DNA of 64,000 nt, from positions 1 to 64,000 of the forward strand of contig JAQGNY010000054.1 of NCBI GenBank assembly GCA_028293825.1, read 5' to 3'. The DNA is from Verrucomicrobiaceae bacterium. Its GTDB lineage: Bacteria; Pseudomonadota; Gammaproteobacteria; Pseudomonadales; CAMLJR01. Below are positions 1-9,695 of this stretch, in pieces. The position numbers and the translations under genes are program-made. The stretch's first letter is position 1; each line of letters starts with the position of its first letter. The notes beneath the pieces were generated by a model. It saw only the letters and a program-made list of their open reading frames with translations. It was not told the DNA's origin and did not search any database.

Positions 1-880
1 GCATATATCGAGCTAGCCTGAACATAAAATTCGAATTTGATGGCCCCAACAATAAGCATTTCGCACTTCTTGAAACCTCCAACCTCCATGGCGGAAATTG
101 GGATACCGACTTGCAACCACCGTCAAAAGCAAAGTAAGGCTAACAAAATAAAGCAGGAATGGGTTGCAGTCAGACCTCGCTGGTCTACTCAATAAGAGCC
201 ATGTATGTTGCTCTAAAACAGAAGAAGGTAATCGATATAATTGATGGGCGGATACGAGACCTAGATTTTTAAGCTTAGTGAGTTGCATAGCCATCGATAG
301 TGCAATTAATAAGGTCAGATTAGATGGGAATCAGGTTCGAGTCATACGAAGTATTAGCAGTATTAGTTGCCGTGCCCATCGGCGAGAAAACGCTGAGTCG
401 TTAATTATTTTTTTTCTTTCAGAGAAAAAATGGAAGCCGCTTCAACACTGGAATGGGATTGCTGTTCGTAACCATGTCCAAATTAATCCACGGCTGTTCA
501 ATAAAGGTGATGAGCGGTATTTGAAGAGGACGTGCCGGTTCCGTGAGTAGGCCAGCAGTACTCCCGCCAATGACCGCTATGGAGACCACTGCAAAGATTG
601 ACGACGACCGGCTGCTACGGCCGAACTGCTGCCAACCACTATCTTGCGCGGCCCTGCTAAGAGCGGACACTCATCTGGCCCTACCTCCAATCGCATGAGC
701 GCCATAGACGTCATTCGAAAGGATGGGGCTCACTGTCTATCCGCTCAACATAGCGGTGCTTCATTGAGCTTTGATTGTGCGACCGAATACTTGAAACACT
801 TCAATCATCTAATTCATAACGATCCACGCGCGCGCAAGGATTTCAGCCATTCCAGTGTCTTCAGAACAGGCGGATTCGGC
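1..880. other. Region without a supportable gene
   Basis: Several short open frames occur on both strands, but none has a recognisable motif, a convincing ribosome-binding site or protein-like composition. The stretch lies downstream of the minus-strand nuclease-like gene and probably belongs to the same integrated island. No tRNA, repeat or insertion-sequence end was recognised here. Confidence 0.5.
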
Positions 881-3800
881 TTATCCGCTGGGATAAAGCG
901 GTAGCTCATCCAACTGCAGAACTGAGGCCGCCATGTCGTTGGCACCAATCTCCCAAGCGTTAATTACAGTCAGATTGTGTTTGCCGATAGGCAAATCAAA
1001 AATGGGTTCGGGCTGCGCCATCTTATTTGGCAGGTGGGCAGGAATCAGCACGTAACGACCATGACGCGCATAATCCTTGAGGAACAGATCCAAGCTCTGC
1101 TTGGTCTTCGGATACATGCGATTGATACGTGAAACGAAGCCGACCGTATCTCCCTCAGAGAGAGGGACATTGTCGGAATTTGGACTCACCATCACTGCAT
1201 AGGCTGCGGGATTATCGCGCGATATGCCGCGAACAATCGTAATTTTGAGATCGTCTTTCGCGTCGTCATCGCCGTACCGCTTACGCCAAGACATGAAAAT
1301 GTCTTTTGCAGCCGGAAGATTTTCGTAGGCAAATCCCAGCACGGGAGGCGGCGCGGCTGGCTCTGGTGGGGACCACATGAAGAGAGTGGCGTTCCATTTC
1401 GCCTTGTCCCATTTCTGCGCGTCGATGGGAGAAATCCAGCACATTTTCGAATGCTTGCCTTTGGCCGCATCGCGCATTTCTTGGGCGCAAGATCTTCGCC
1501 GCGCTGTGTGTTGCCGAACGACTTAATGGGCTCTGGAGGCGGCGCGGGAGGCCACGCTTCTGTGCGCTTGACCATATAGGTGCGATCGGCAGGGTCGATC
1601 CAATCAGCGAGGGAAAGCAGCATGCGATCACCATGCAGATTACCGAGCATGATAGGAACGTTCGAGAATGTCAGTGCGCGATCTAATGCGCGTTCATCTT
1701 CGAATAGCGCCTTACCCCATATCTCGGCATCTTGAGGCGCAGCAAAGCGAAGAAAGATTTCGAGGATTGCATCCTTCATCCAGTGCGGAAACGACAGCGC
1801 ATCCTCTTTGGTCTTAAATTCCATGACCATGAGATGCGTGATCGTGCCGACCGGCTCGCCGTCAACGTCGGCGAACTGCAGAATAGGCGTCAAGCCGACA
1901 GTATCAGAGGTCTCAACCCGCAGCTGTAAGTGGTCCACTTGAGGCAAGATGCGATGATCGAGGCTCGTCGCAAGCAACGCTTCGAGTGATCCGAGTAGGG
2001 CTTCACCGATTCCAATAGAGACAAGATTATTGGCGCACACCGCGTCGATGCGGCATCCGAGCACATTGGATGACAGCGTGACGGTTTCACCAAGTGTGAA
2101 GTTTGGAACGGGATATTCCGCTTTTACGCCGTAGTCGTATAGGTCACGCATGAAGGTCTCTGCGCCTTCAGGCGTTTCCTGTTCTGGAATCCAGCCTTCC
2201 GCTTTTAATATGTCTTCGTTGCCCATCAGGTAAAGCAGAGCGATGCGCGACATCGGCAATGCGAGTCGTTCGAGCGGGTCGGGAAGTTGGGCGATGCCGC
2301 GCAATTCATCGATGGGCGTTTGCAGAAGCAGCGCTGCGATTTTCATCATGTGCGCCTCCTTCACCTTGTCGAGGTGGCGGCGCTGGCCATCCGTGTGCGC
2401 TTGCGCATTGCGCACGATCATTTCGAGCTCGTGCGCGCTTAGTATCTGTGGAACGCGGCCGAGATTGAATTCGGTATCGAAGTACCTAGACAAGACCGAG
2501 GCGCGCAGCGCACCAATGCTGCCGAATCTATTGAAGGCTGAGAATTCCTGACTGACGGCGGCGAGGGTGTAATTCCTTGCAGCCCAGGGAAGACCGACCT
2601 CCTCGAAGGCAAAGCCTGCGCCTATCAAAGCATCGATCAGGTCGTCTTCGTACTCTTCCTTTACGAGCAGAGCGACGGCACGGCCGAACCATCGGATTGC
2701 GTCGTAGGGCAATCCCTTCGCAAGCTTCTGGTACGCGCGTTGAACATTTTTCGTTGAAGCCTCGCCTTCGCTGCTGCGTGCAGCGAGAGCATCGGTGATG
2801 GTTTCGAACAGCGTGTCGAACTCATCGCTGTCAGTAATGAACTCGCCGATTTGTGTGAGGGTATCTGCGATACTCGCGAACGGGAACGTTCCTAGCCCAT
2901 CGGCCCTATTGATGACATCGGTGAACGAGACCCAGATGTCTTTGAGCGGGTCGTCGCGATGCTCAACGCCTTTTTCGGATATGCGGGTCATCAGCAACAA
3001 GGCTTCAGCATGCAGAGCATTATTCGGGCGATTGGTCTGGCCCTTCAGTGTTTCCAGTGCAGCCTTGAGTGCGGCGGTACGGCCAGTGAGCTTTCCTTTC
3101 GATGCGTCCATCGAGCCCGTGTGCACACTCATGCGTATTAGGGGTAGAAGATTACTCAGACGCTCCAAGTCATTTGCATCGTCTGAACCGAGAGCGAGAT
3201 GTTCAACATCGTCGTAGAGTTCAGACGTGCAAACGTGGTCCTCATGCCAGAAATAGGAGGTCCATGCCCACTCGTAGGTAATCGCGAGTTCAAGCTTTTT
3301 GATATTGTTGGCTCGCGCGAGACGAAGTGCGCGGTCAAAGCGCCCTTTCACGTCAGCGCGCGTATGCTCTAGTCCTCGAGCCAGAAGTGCGGCACATCGC
3401 GCATCTTCTACCAGGGCAGCAGGTTGCCCCTGATACTGCGAACCGTCGGCGATCTTTGCCTCAAGGGTGTCCAGCTCTGCCGCACGGGCGTTGTCACTAG
3501 GACCAAGTTTTTTTGTTTGCTTCTCTGTGCCCTTACCAACACCAAGCTCCTCGACGGCAATGGCCATGCTGTGGTGCTTGAAGACGCGGTCTAGGAGCCA
3601 TGTGCGATCCAAAATGGTGACTGGAATGCCGTGTTCCTTGAAAAGCTCGTCCTGCAGATCGGCCGACTTTTTTGCAGGGACGAACTGGTTCGTCACGCAG
3701 ATGATCTGATCGTAGTCACGCTTGGTGCCGGCGATGGCGGCAACGTCCGATTTGATTTTTGGGCGCCAAGTCTTCTTGGCGCTGAAGGCAAAAGCCTTAC

Positions 3801-4146
3801 GCTCGCCGGCCTTGTCATTGTCGGGCACGAACCAGCGTGCGGAGACCTCACTCGACACGGGGAAGGTCTCTGCGTCGGTCTTACCATCTCCCCCGCCAAC
3901 TGGACCCGTCTGAGGGCGAATATTCGGCGCGATGAATTTTTCGCACAGGCGTTGCGCGAAATTCTCAAATGCGGTTTCGTCCTTCTGATTGGTAAGCGTT
4001 TCGAGGTGGTAGGACAGAACCTCTCGCTCGACCAGATAATTTACCTCCGAAGCCGAGTCAGAAAACAAGTCAGGGTGACGTTCGCGCATGTAACGAGACG
4101 GAGAATAATTTGGCTTTTCGGGCACGGTCATTTTCTGTTCGGGCAT
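881..4146 (-). pseudogene. Large PD-(D/E)XK nuclease-like helical-repeat protein, one frameshift
   Basis: The first roughly 890 codons are open from the ATG at 4146. The C-terminal 198 codons continue in another frame, with the break at about 1478-1488. One extra base in the ggg run at 1483-1485, or the adjacent tt, would join the frames. The repaired protein has about 1,088 residues. Near residues 80-130 the N-terminus has GGGDGKTDAE followed by FAFSAKK, the spacing of a PD-(D/E)XK core (D...E-x-K-like). A stretch predicting strands and ending in TILDRTW follows. The middle is helix-rich and repeat-like. No signal peptide or NTPase motif was seen. Such fusions often occur in defence islands, and a role in phage defence is inference. 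The frame break may be an assembly error or true decay. Confidence 0.6.
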
Positions 4147-4522
4147 GGTCGGAAAACCTCAGGATTCGAATTATAGAATCATACTTCTTCGTGACTCCGC
4201 TCTAGAAAAGCAGCTTGCTAGCTAAGAACGATCGTATCCTATCGCGCACCAAGAACTCTCATCTCTGCGAATGACCGCTTGCGATCAATGAATTGGTATT
4301 GACCTGCTATTTGTGAATGTCCGCAATGATCGAATTTCCCTGTTGGAATTCCTGACTAAGAACGTCGGCTTCGGGTCGAATGCGGAAGTTTACAACTCGA
4401 CCAAAGGTCGACGGGCATGCGCTCGCAATCGGTGGTAATACATTGATCAGTATTATTGAGAGTAGCCGTATAGAGCTAACGCCTTGGCTTTATCGGACCG
4501 CGCAAAAAAATGCGCTGTTTAT

Positions 4523-4549
4523 GGGATCCAAATCTGGCCCCCGCTACCA
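4523..4549 (+). other. 3' end of an initiator tRNA (tRNA-fMet) left as an integration scar
   Basis: The sequence CAAATCTGGCCCCCGCTACC (4529-4548), followed by A at 4549, reads like the T-loop, the 3' strand of the T-stem, the acceptor strand CCCCGCT, discriminator A and CCA of bacterial tRNA-fMet. The upstream side does not continue as a tRNA: the 5' T-stem, anticodon and D arms are absent. This is the pattern left at one attachment site when an element integrates into the 3' end of a tRNA gene. The intact gene would then lie left of this window. The identification rests on recognising the conserved fMet 3' end and was not checked with a tRNA search program. Confidence 0.6.
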
Positions 4550-4554
4550 AATTC

Positions 4555-4584
4555 AAAAAAGCTCGCAGCGATGCGGGCTTTTTT
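4555..4584. terminator. Bidirectional intrinsic terminator
   Basis: The stem gctcgc (4561-4566) pairs with gcgggc (4573-4578), including one G-U wobble, around a 6-base loop. It is flanked by six A on the left and a T run on the right, so it can work in both directions. It sits 5 bases after the tRNA CCA end, as expected for the original tRNA-fMet terminator, and directly after the stop codon of the small minus-strand ORF. Confidence 0.7.
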
Positions 4585-4702
4585 ATTGCTTCAAATTTAT
4601 CGCGTCACTTTTTTCGCACGCGATTCCGCGCTGCAATTTCATCAAAAAATCTTGTAATGCATCGCGCGCACTTGCGACTGCCTCCTGCAAAATATTTTCC
4701 AT
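4583..4702 (-). CDS. Small protein of unknown function, 39 residues
   Basis: A short reading frame starts MENILQEAVASA and ends INLKQ. It is helix-prone, with acidic and hydrophobic residues alternating (DALQDFLMKLQ), and its stop codon abuts the hairpin at 4555-4584, so it ends where a real transcript would end. The ribosome-binding site is poor (gtgtgggc before ATG). No family is recognised. Longer open frames overlap it on both strands, so it could be chance. It lies just right of the tRNA scar, in what would be core chromosome. Confidence 0.3.
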   Translation of the reverse strand: MENILQEAVASARDALQDFLMKLQRGIACEKSDAINLKQ

Positions 4703-4957
4703 GCCCACACACTCTTTTATAGCCACGTACTAAATAGTTAATTTTTGGCAGAGAGCTATGTTCGTCGCATGCATCAATGACTTGCTGCGGCGATAGCGGC
4801 ATCTAGCGATAAAAGATCCTCGGGGAAGAAGACAACCACAAATCCACTTCGAGCCTCAGGCGTGCATCGCGGCGATGGCATGTGCAAATCGCATTGAATA
4901 GCTAATCAAACATTCATTGCTTCATCGCTCGTTAAACCATACCGCGGGCGCGGCAAT

Positions 4958-5410
4958 CTACCGCTCCATCAAACACCAGATGGGACCGTCTGCATTAAAG
5001 CCCAGCACACCGCTGACTTTATCGACATCGATAATAATCGCCACGCCTTTGCGCTCAGGATCTGACGCTTGCTCTTTCGCATGCGCCAGTTCAAATACTT
5101 TGTTGCGCTCGGCGGCATCGGTGGCAATGCGTGCTCTGCCGCTGAACTCCAGCATCGGTACCGCTTGCGAGCGATACATCATGGCGACGTGCGGATTATT
5201 TGCGATGGACTCGATCGTATTGCCGTGCGCATTGCGCGCCCACAAACTCAATTGATCCGCACTAAATACGGCCGTACTGCCGCGAAAGGAAAGAAGCGGA
5301 CGGTGATTTTTATCGACCACGGCAAGCACCATGATGTTGCCTGAATCTATTGCGACGTTGACTAGCGAGGCGAGGTCTTCTTGCAGATTAATCGGCGAGG
5401 CGTTTGGCAT
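4958..5410 (-). CDS. Pyridoxamine 5'-phosphate oxidase-like (split-barrel flavin) protein
   Basis: This 150-residue protein fits the PNPOx-like split-barrel family, which binds FMN or F420 and reduces small substrates or acts as a stress protein. Family signs are the opening strand MVLAVVDKNHRPLLSF, the run SLWARNAHGNTIESIANNPHVAMMYR in the position of the flavin-binding strands (cited by start and end only: SLWARN at about 75, VAMMYR at about 95), and a C-terminal barrel strand VAIIIDVDKV. It has no signal peptide. It stands alone on the minus strand, about 200 bases from the alcohol dehydrogenase gene. The true substrate cannot be told from sequence. Confidence 0.75.
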   Translation of the reverse strand: MPNASPINLQEDLASLVNVAIDSGNIMVLAVVDKNHRPLLSFRGSTAVFSADQLSLWARNAHGNTIESIANNPHVAMMYRSQAVPMLEFSGRARIATDAAERNKVFELAHAKEQASDPERKGVAIIIDVDKVSGVLGFNADGPIWCLMER

Positions 5411-5613
5411 GATTGATCAATCCTATATTCGTAACGCGGTAACGCATTTATAGAAAACGAAAAATACAGTTTCAATAAAATAAAATAGAGAGCGTGCATT
5501 CGCGTATGGAGAATTCGAAAACTCAAAAAATTTCGTAGCAACACAGCGCAAATAAATACTAATTTCGCGTCGCATATTCATCGTTTAAATTCGCGACTGC
5601 ACTTCGGTGGAAA

Positions 5614-6666
5614 TCAGGAGATCGAAATTACCGCACGACCTTTTAACCGCCCTTCTCGCAGCGCGTTAAACGCAGCGTCGATATGTTGAAATGAAAATGC
5701 CTCGGTATCGATACGAATTCGGTCTTCGCGCGCGAGCCGCACTACCTCATTCAAATCCTGCAGCGTGAAACCCAGCGATAAATTCATTTGGCAGCCGGCG
5801 GCGCTGGTGCCCCAACCAAACGGCACGGTCGAAAAGGTAATACCGGGCACGACGATATGCCCGCGAGGACGCACGATGGTATTGGCCAGCGTGAGGGTTT
5901 CTTCGCTACCGCAAAAATCGATCACCGCGTGCATACCTTCGTACGCAGCCAAAATATCGGCGGCGGTTTGCTCATTCGAAAGGAAGGTTTTCTCCGCACC
6001 CAACGCGCGCGCGTAATCGAGCCGGTGCGGTAATTTATCGACCGCGATTACGTGCGCGGGCGATAACAGGCGCAAATATTGGATCGCATAACTGCCGAGC
6101 CCGCCGGCGCCAATTACCGCGACGGTAGAACCGGGTCGCAGCGCCGCCAAAATTGTGCGCACAGCGTGATACGAAGTAGCGCCTGCATCGGCTAACGGCG
6201 CCGCGCGTTCGGGTGCGAGCGTGCCGAGCGGCACCAGCTCCCGCTCCGGCACCACCACGTACTCGGCCAGACCGCCATCGTTGCCAATGCCACGCACGCG
6301 CATGCTCATCATGCGTGTGCTCATATTCACCGTATGCCAGCAGTAATTGTCCCAGCCTTCGAGGCACTGCTCGCACTGACCGCACGACGTAGCGCTGGAT
6401 GCGAGCACGGCGGAGCCGAGTTCAAACCGCGTTGCGCCAAGCCCCCGATCGGCGACCCAGCCGGCATTTTCATGACCCAGCGTAAAAGGAGGATCGATTG
6501 GAAATACCCCTTTAGGCGCGGACGTTAAATGCAGATCGCTTCCGCAAATACCCGCCGCCGCCATTTTCACCAGCACTTCACCGGGGCCAGGCTTCGGGAC
6601 TTCCACGTCGACATATTCGGGCGAGTGACCCCATTCAACCAATCGATAAGCGGTCATCAGTGCCAT
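5614..6666 (-). CDS. Zinc-dependent NAD-type alcohol dehydrogenase (MDR family)
   Basis: This 350-residue medium-chain dehydrogenase should oxidise an alcohol to a ketone or aldehyde with NAD(P). Catalytic-zinc residues appear as GICGSDLH (Cys about 41) and GHENAG (His about 66). Structural-zinc cysteines are in CGQCEQCLEGWDNYC (about 96-110). The Rossmann glycine motif is VIGAGGLGSYA, and the Asp in AVDKLPHR after strand 2 favours NAD over NADP. A good ribosome-binding site (gaggg) precedes the ATG. It is the last gene of the minus-strand oxidation cluster, 90 bases after the Rieske-less oxygenase subunit, and could oxidise the hydroxylated product made upstream. Confidence 0.85.
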   Translation of the reverse strand: MALMTAYRLVEWGHSPEYVDVEVPKPGPGEVLVKMAAAGICGSDLHLTSAPKGVFPIDPPFTLGHENAGWVADRGLGATRFELGSAVLASSATSCGQCEQCLEGWDNYCWHTVNMSTRMMSMRVRGIGNDGGLAEYVVVPERELVPLGTLAPERAAPLADAGATSYHAVRTILAALRPGSTVAVIGAGGLGSYAIQYLRLLSPAHVIAVDKLPHRLDYARALGAEKTFLSNEQTAADILAAYEGMHAVIDFCGSEETLTLANTIVRPRGHIVVPGITFSTVPFGWGTSAAGCQMNLSLGFTLQDLNEVVRLAREDRIRIDTEAFSFQHIDAAFNALREGRLKGRAVISIS

Positions 6667-6756
6667 CGCGCGTCCCTCAAGCTTTTTTGTTGTTTATCAG
6701 GCGGATTGAATAGCGCTGTCGCCATCAATTACGCGAGCTTAGCGACGCTGCACAGA

Positions 6757-7809
6757 TTAGCTCATGCGTTTGACTTTCAATATATCGGCCAGATCGGAGC
6801 CCTCTGCGATATCGGGCAGATAGTCAAAATCACCGTTCTGCTGCCGCTCAATGAGCGCAATGTGGCGTTTGCGATAGTGCAATCCTGCGGCGTCAAAGCG
6901 GGTGCTGTTGTCGCGGCGCGGCGGCTGGCGCAGATAGCGTGGATTTTGCGGATTGAGTACGGACTCGTCTTGCGCGGCAATATCGGGCGCAGTGCGCGGC
7001 CAATTGCGCGCGTAGGCTTTATCTTGGGTCTGCTGCACACCAAACACATAATTTGCGCGGGTGAGGGTCGACGACTCCGGCGTGTTCGACTGCATCAGCG
7101 GAATGCCTGGCAGGATGGAAGAGTGGCTGTGCAGAAAACAAACGCCGCTGCGGATAAAAATATGCGTGAACGCATCGATGTCGTGATGGGTCTGGCTAGC
7201 GCCCAACACTTCGCGCTGATACGTCGACAACGGACGGTTTTTCACGGTGCGGATCATGGTTACCGTTTCGGAGGTCGATTCGAACCGAATGCTGTCCTCT
7301 TCCGAATCGGCCGAACCTGAAAAGCTGCCGTGCACAAAATCGATATGGGTGAGATCCAGTATGTTTTCCAGCACTAATTCGTAAGTACAATGGAAGAAAT
7401 TCACACCCCAGGCATATTTCGGCTGCGCGCGATGCTGCGGTAAAAAAGGGATATCCGGCATCCGTTCGGGATCGGCATTGGCCGGATTTCCGTACCAAAC
7501 CCACAAATAACCGAACCGCTCGATAAGTGGATAATCGCCGCTCGCGCTAACGAATTCAGAGCCATCCGTGCGGCGCGGCGCTATCGGGTGATAGTCGGTC
7601 GCGCGGATTCGATCGCCATCGCGCCAGATATAAAAGGGCTGCGAATGCACCATCCGCAATAGCGGGCGCTTGTGCAATGTTGGCGCTTGCGCCACCGGAA
7701 ACCACGCATCGCGCAGGGCAAATTCACCGGGTCGCCATTTCGACGCGAGCGTGTCCTCTGCCGTCGCCGCTTTTTCCGCAGCAACCGTTTCCGCAACAAC
7801 CGTATTCAT
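6757..7809 (-). CDS. Rieske-family oxygenase subunit with catalytic iron site but no Rieske cluster
   Basis: This 350-residue protein aligns by eye with ring-hydroxylating oxygenase alpha subunits. The N-terminal half (residues 35-110) keeps the strand order WFPVAQ...PFYIWRDGD...YLWVWYG, but the CxH...CxxH ligands of the [2Fe-2S] cluster are missing; no cysteine occurs there. The mononuclear iron motif is present: N149, D152, H155 and H160 in LENILDLTHIDFVHG. The ATG at 7809 was chosen because aaggggtcagt precedes it; an upstream ATG at 7830 would overlap the preceding gene. The neighbouring gene 13 bases upstream has the reverse pattern, so the two probably form one enzyme. NdmC of caffeine demethylation is a known Rieske-less relative in design. 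Confidence 0.8.
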   Translation of the reverse strand: MNTVVAETVAAEKAATAEDTLASKWRPGEFALRDAWFPVAQAPTLHKRPLLRMVHSQPFYIWRDGDRIRATDYHPIAPRRTDGSEFVSASGDYPLIERFGYLWVWYGNPANADPERMPDIPFLPQHRAQPKYAWGVNFFHCTYELVLENILDLTHIDFVHGSFSGSADSEEDSIRFESTSETVTMIRTVKNRPLSTYQREVLGASQTHHDIDAFTHIFIRSGVCFLHSHSSILPGIPLMQSNTPESSTLTRANYVFGVQQTQDKAYARNWPRTAPDIAAQDESVLNPQNPRYLRQPPRRDNSTRFDAAGLHYRKRHIALIERQQNGDFDYLPDIAEGSDLADILKVKRMS

Positions 7810-7822
7810 AACTGACCCCTTC

Positions 7823-8749
7823 TCAGGCAATTGCTATTAGCTGTTCGGCAGCGCTGTCACGGCGCAGCAGCGATGGATAAACGTAGGCGTGCTTAATTTC
7901 CAGCGCATCGAGATGAGCGCGCACGCCAAGCTCCAGGATGCGTTCGCGATACGGCTCACCCGTCGCTCGCCACAGTGCCGCGGTCAAATTCCGCTTCACC
8001 GGACTCAATCCAATAGCCACGGCGATCAGCACTGCGCCAGTGTCATCGCTTAACTCCACACGTGCGCTGTGGCCGGCTTTTTCGACCATCAAACGCAGCG
8101 CCAACGGGAAGTCCGCTTGCGCCTGTTTCGGCATTTTGCCGCGCGGCGTCCACGCCACCGCATGCGTAACTTCGATAGTTGTGGGCGACACGATCGGTTC
8201 GCCGTAGCGGTGGTTATTGAGGATGGTAGCGCCGGGAATTTGCAGCACCGCGCCGGGTGCGTCCAACAGCAGATCAACCAGCGCGTCATGCGGATAAGCA
8301 ATGAGGTGACTCGCATGCCACTGCGCGGATTTTTGCGCAAGCGAGAAGTCAGCGAGTTGCGTGCGATCACTGTGCAGCCCCTCCGTACCCAACTGAATGA
8401 AGCCGTCGCGTTCCTCCACCGCAAAGGCATCCACTCCATAACCGGGTACTTTTTCCTCCGCAGACAGGTTAGGAATATTTACGCAGCTGCCACTCTCGCC
8501 GCTATAACGCCAGCCGTGATACGGGCATTCGATCCAACCCTGCGCGGTAATACGGCCGAGCGACAGCGGCGCGCGCCGGTGTGCGCACTGATCCAGCAGG
8601 GCGCGGACTGCGCCGCCGGCATCGCGAAACAACACATAGTCGCGGCCATCGCAAATCACACCGAGCGGTTTATCCGCCGAGACATCCTCAGAGAGAGAAA
8701 CCACCCACCAATGCAAACCGGCAGTCTCTGCTTTTTTATTTTTTGACAT
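7823..8749 (-). CDS. Rieske [2Fe-2S] protein with a degenerate oxygenase domain
   Basis: This 308-residue protein has a complete Rieske motif: C55 and H57 in CAHRRAPL, C75 and H78 in CPYHGW. The C-terminal half resembles an oxygenase catalytic domain, but at the iron-site position it reads AYPHDALVDLLLDAPGAVLQ (151-170). The Asp is kept (D163), while both iron-binding histidines are replaced (G166 and Q170/I171 region). It therefore looks able to pass electrons but not to oxygenate. It is followed after 13 bases by the subunit that lacks the Rieske cluster but keeps the iron site. Inference: the pair forms one functional oxygenase with split duties. No reductase gene lies nearby. Confidence 0.8.
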   Translation of the reverse strand: MSKNKKAETAGLHWWVVSLSEDVSADKPLGVICDGRDYVLFRDAGGAVRALLDQCAHRRAPLSLGRITAQGWIECPYHGWRYSGESGSCVNIPNLSAEEKVPGYGVDAFAVEERDGFIQLGTEGLHSDRTQLADFSLAQKSAQWHASHLIAYPHDALVDLLLDAPGAVLQIPGATILNNHRYGEPIVSPTTIEVTHAVAWTPRGKMPKQAQADFPLALRLMVEKAGHSARVELSDDTGAVLIAVAIGLSPVKRNLTAALWRATGEPYRERILELGVRAHLDALEIKHAYVYPSLLRRDSAAEQLIAIA

Positions 8750-8958
8750 AAACAGCTCTCATATCCAAGCAATGCTCAACAGTTCAGGCGGAGGAAGTGT
8801 GCGGCGTTTGCCCTCGAATGCAGGTGACCGCCCAGTCCACCAAAGCGAGTGTCGTTGCCGTTTGGTTCGGGCGCAAGAACACAGTACTCAACATCGGTTT
8901 TGAAGCGCTAGCGCGGTCCAAACCTTATCGAGTCTTTATGAGAATGCTCGACATAAAC

Positions 8959-8979
8959 AGCGCGCAGTGCCACCGCGCT
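8959..8979 (-). terminator. Hairpin after the cytochrome c gene
   Basis: agcgcg (8959-8964) pairs with cgcgct (8974-8979), touching the stop codon of the cytochrome gene. The T tract after it on the minus strand is weak (tgtttat), so it may be an inefficient terminator or an RNA-stabilising hairpin between cytochrome c and Rieske genes. The rest of 8750-8978 holds no supportable gene. Confidence 0.35.
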
Positions 8980-9695
8980 TATTTATTTTTTGCGCTCTCC
9001 ACATACGCACCAATAGATTGAATTTCTTCATCGCTTAAATGCAATGCCATTTGCGTCATTAATTCGCTGTTTTTACGCGAGCCGGCGCGAAAGTTAGCTA
9101 ATTGCAGCTTTATGTAGTCCTGGCGCTGACCGGATAAAACAGGCGACTCCGCCGTCATCGCTGGGCTGCTGGGCTCGTGACAGGCGACACAGGCTGGTAC
9201 CGATTTTCCAGGAATACCCAGCGCATAAATTTCCCGGCCCGCTGCCGCGAGATCGACGTTTTTAGGCGGCTTCACCTCTACAGGTGCTAGGCCAGAAAAA
9301 TACCCGGCCACATTCCTCATGTCTTCGTCACGGAGCGAACCAACCAGGCTTTCCATAACGGCATTTACGCGCGCACCGGATTTGAAATCGGTTAATTGTT
9401 TGACCAAATAATTCGCGCGCTGGCCCTGGATAATCGGAATGAGTGGAACGCCGTGACTGCCGTCGTCGGTGTGGCAGGCAACGCACATTTGTTTGGCCAG
9501 CGATTCCCCTTTTTTGAGGTCTACTGGTGCGGCATTGCCCATTTCGCCGGCGAGCACAGGCGCTACCGGAACAATCATTGCAATCAGCAGCGGCGCACAA
9601 AAAGTCAAGCGCCGGCGATAAAACCCGCGTGTGGCGATCAGCAGTGAAGGCGCATGGTTTTCTCGATCGTTGTTCATATTTTTGCGGCCCACCAT
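8979..9695 (-). CDS. Exported diheme cytochrome c (c4-like)
   Basis: This protein of about 238 residues carries two tandem class I cytochrome domains. The heme-binding motifs are CVACH at 71-75 and CVACH at 169-173. After each heme comes a related segment with GQR..Y...QL..F+.G.R, the pattern of c4-type diheme cytochromes. A basic N-terminus followed by the hydrophobic stretch LLIAMIVPVAPVLA is a signal peptide, so the protein is periplasmic. The first ATG directly follows the stop codon of the flavoprotein gene (TAAATG); an ATG 18 bases later is an alternative start. It is the likely electron acceptor of that flavoprotein. Confidence 0.88.
   Translation of the reverse strand: MVGRKNMNNDRENHAPSLLIATRGFYRRRLTFCAPLLIAMIVPVAPVLAGEMGNAAPVDLKKGESLAKQMCVACHTDDGSHGVPLIPIIQGQRANYLVKQLTDFKSGARVNAVMESLVGSLRDEDMRNVAGYFSGLAPVEVKPPKNVDLAAAGREIYALGIPGKSVPACVACHEPSSPAMTAESPVLSGQRQDYIKLQLANFRAGSRKNSELMTQMALHLSDEEIQSIGAYVESAKNK

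Noticed and set aside
278-670. Overlapping open frames on both strands of 80-90 codons
   Set aside because: No motif, weak ribosome-binding sites and frames that overlap on opposite strands; protein composition is not convincing.
644-904. Plus-strand frame of 86 codons overlapping the 3' end of the nuclease-like gene
   Set aside because: No family resemblance; it overlaps the convincing C-terminal frame of the larger gene.
4380-4733. Plus-strand frame of 117 codons across the tRNA scar
   Set aside because: It runs through the tRNA remnant and terminator, which explain the sequence better.
4605-4802. Minus-strand frame with CGHGK and CARC cysteines
   Set aside because: A shadow of the small frame at 4583-4702; the cysteines do not form a clear zinc motif.
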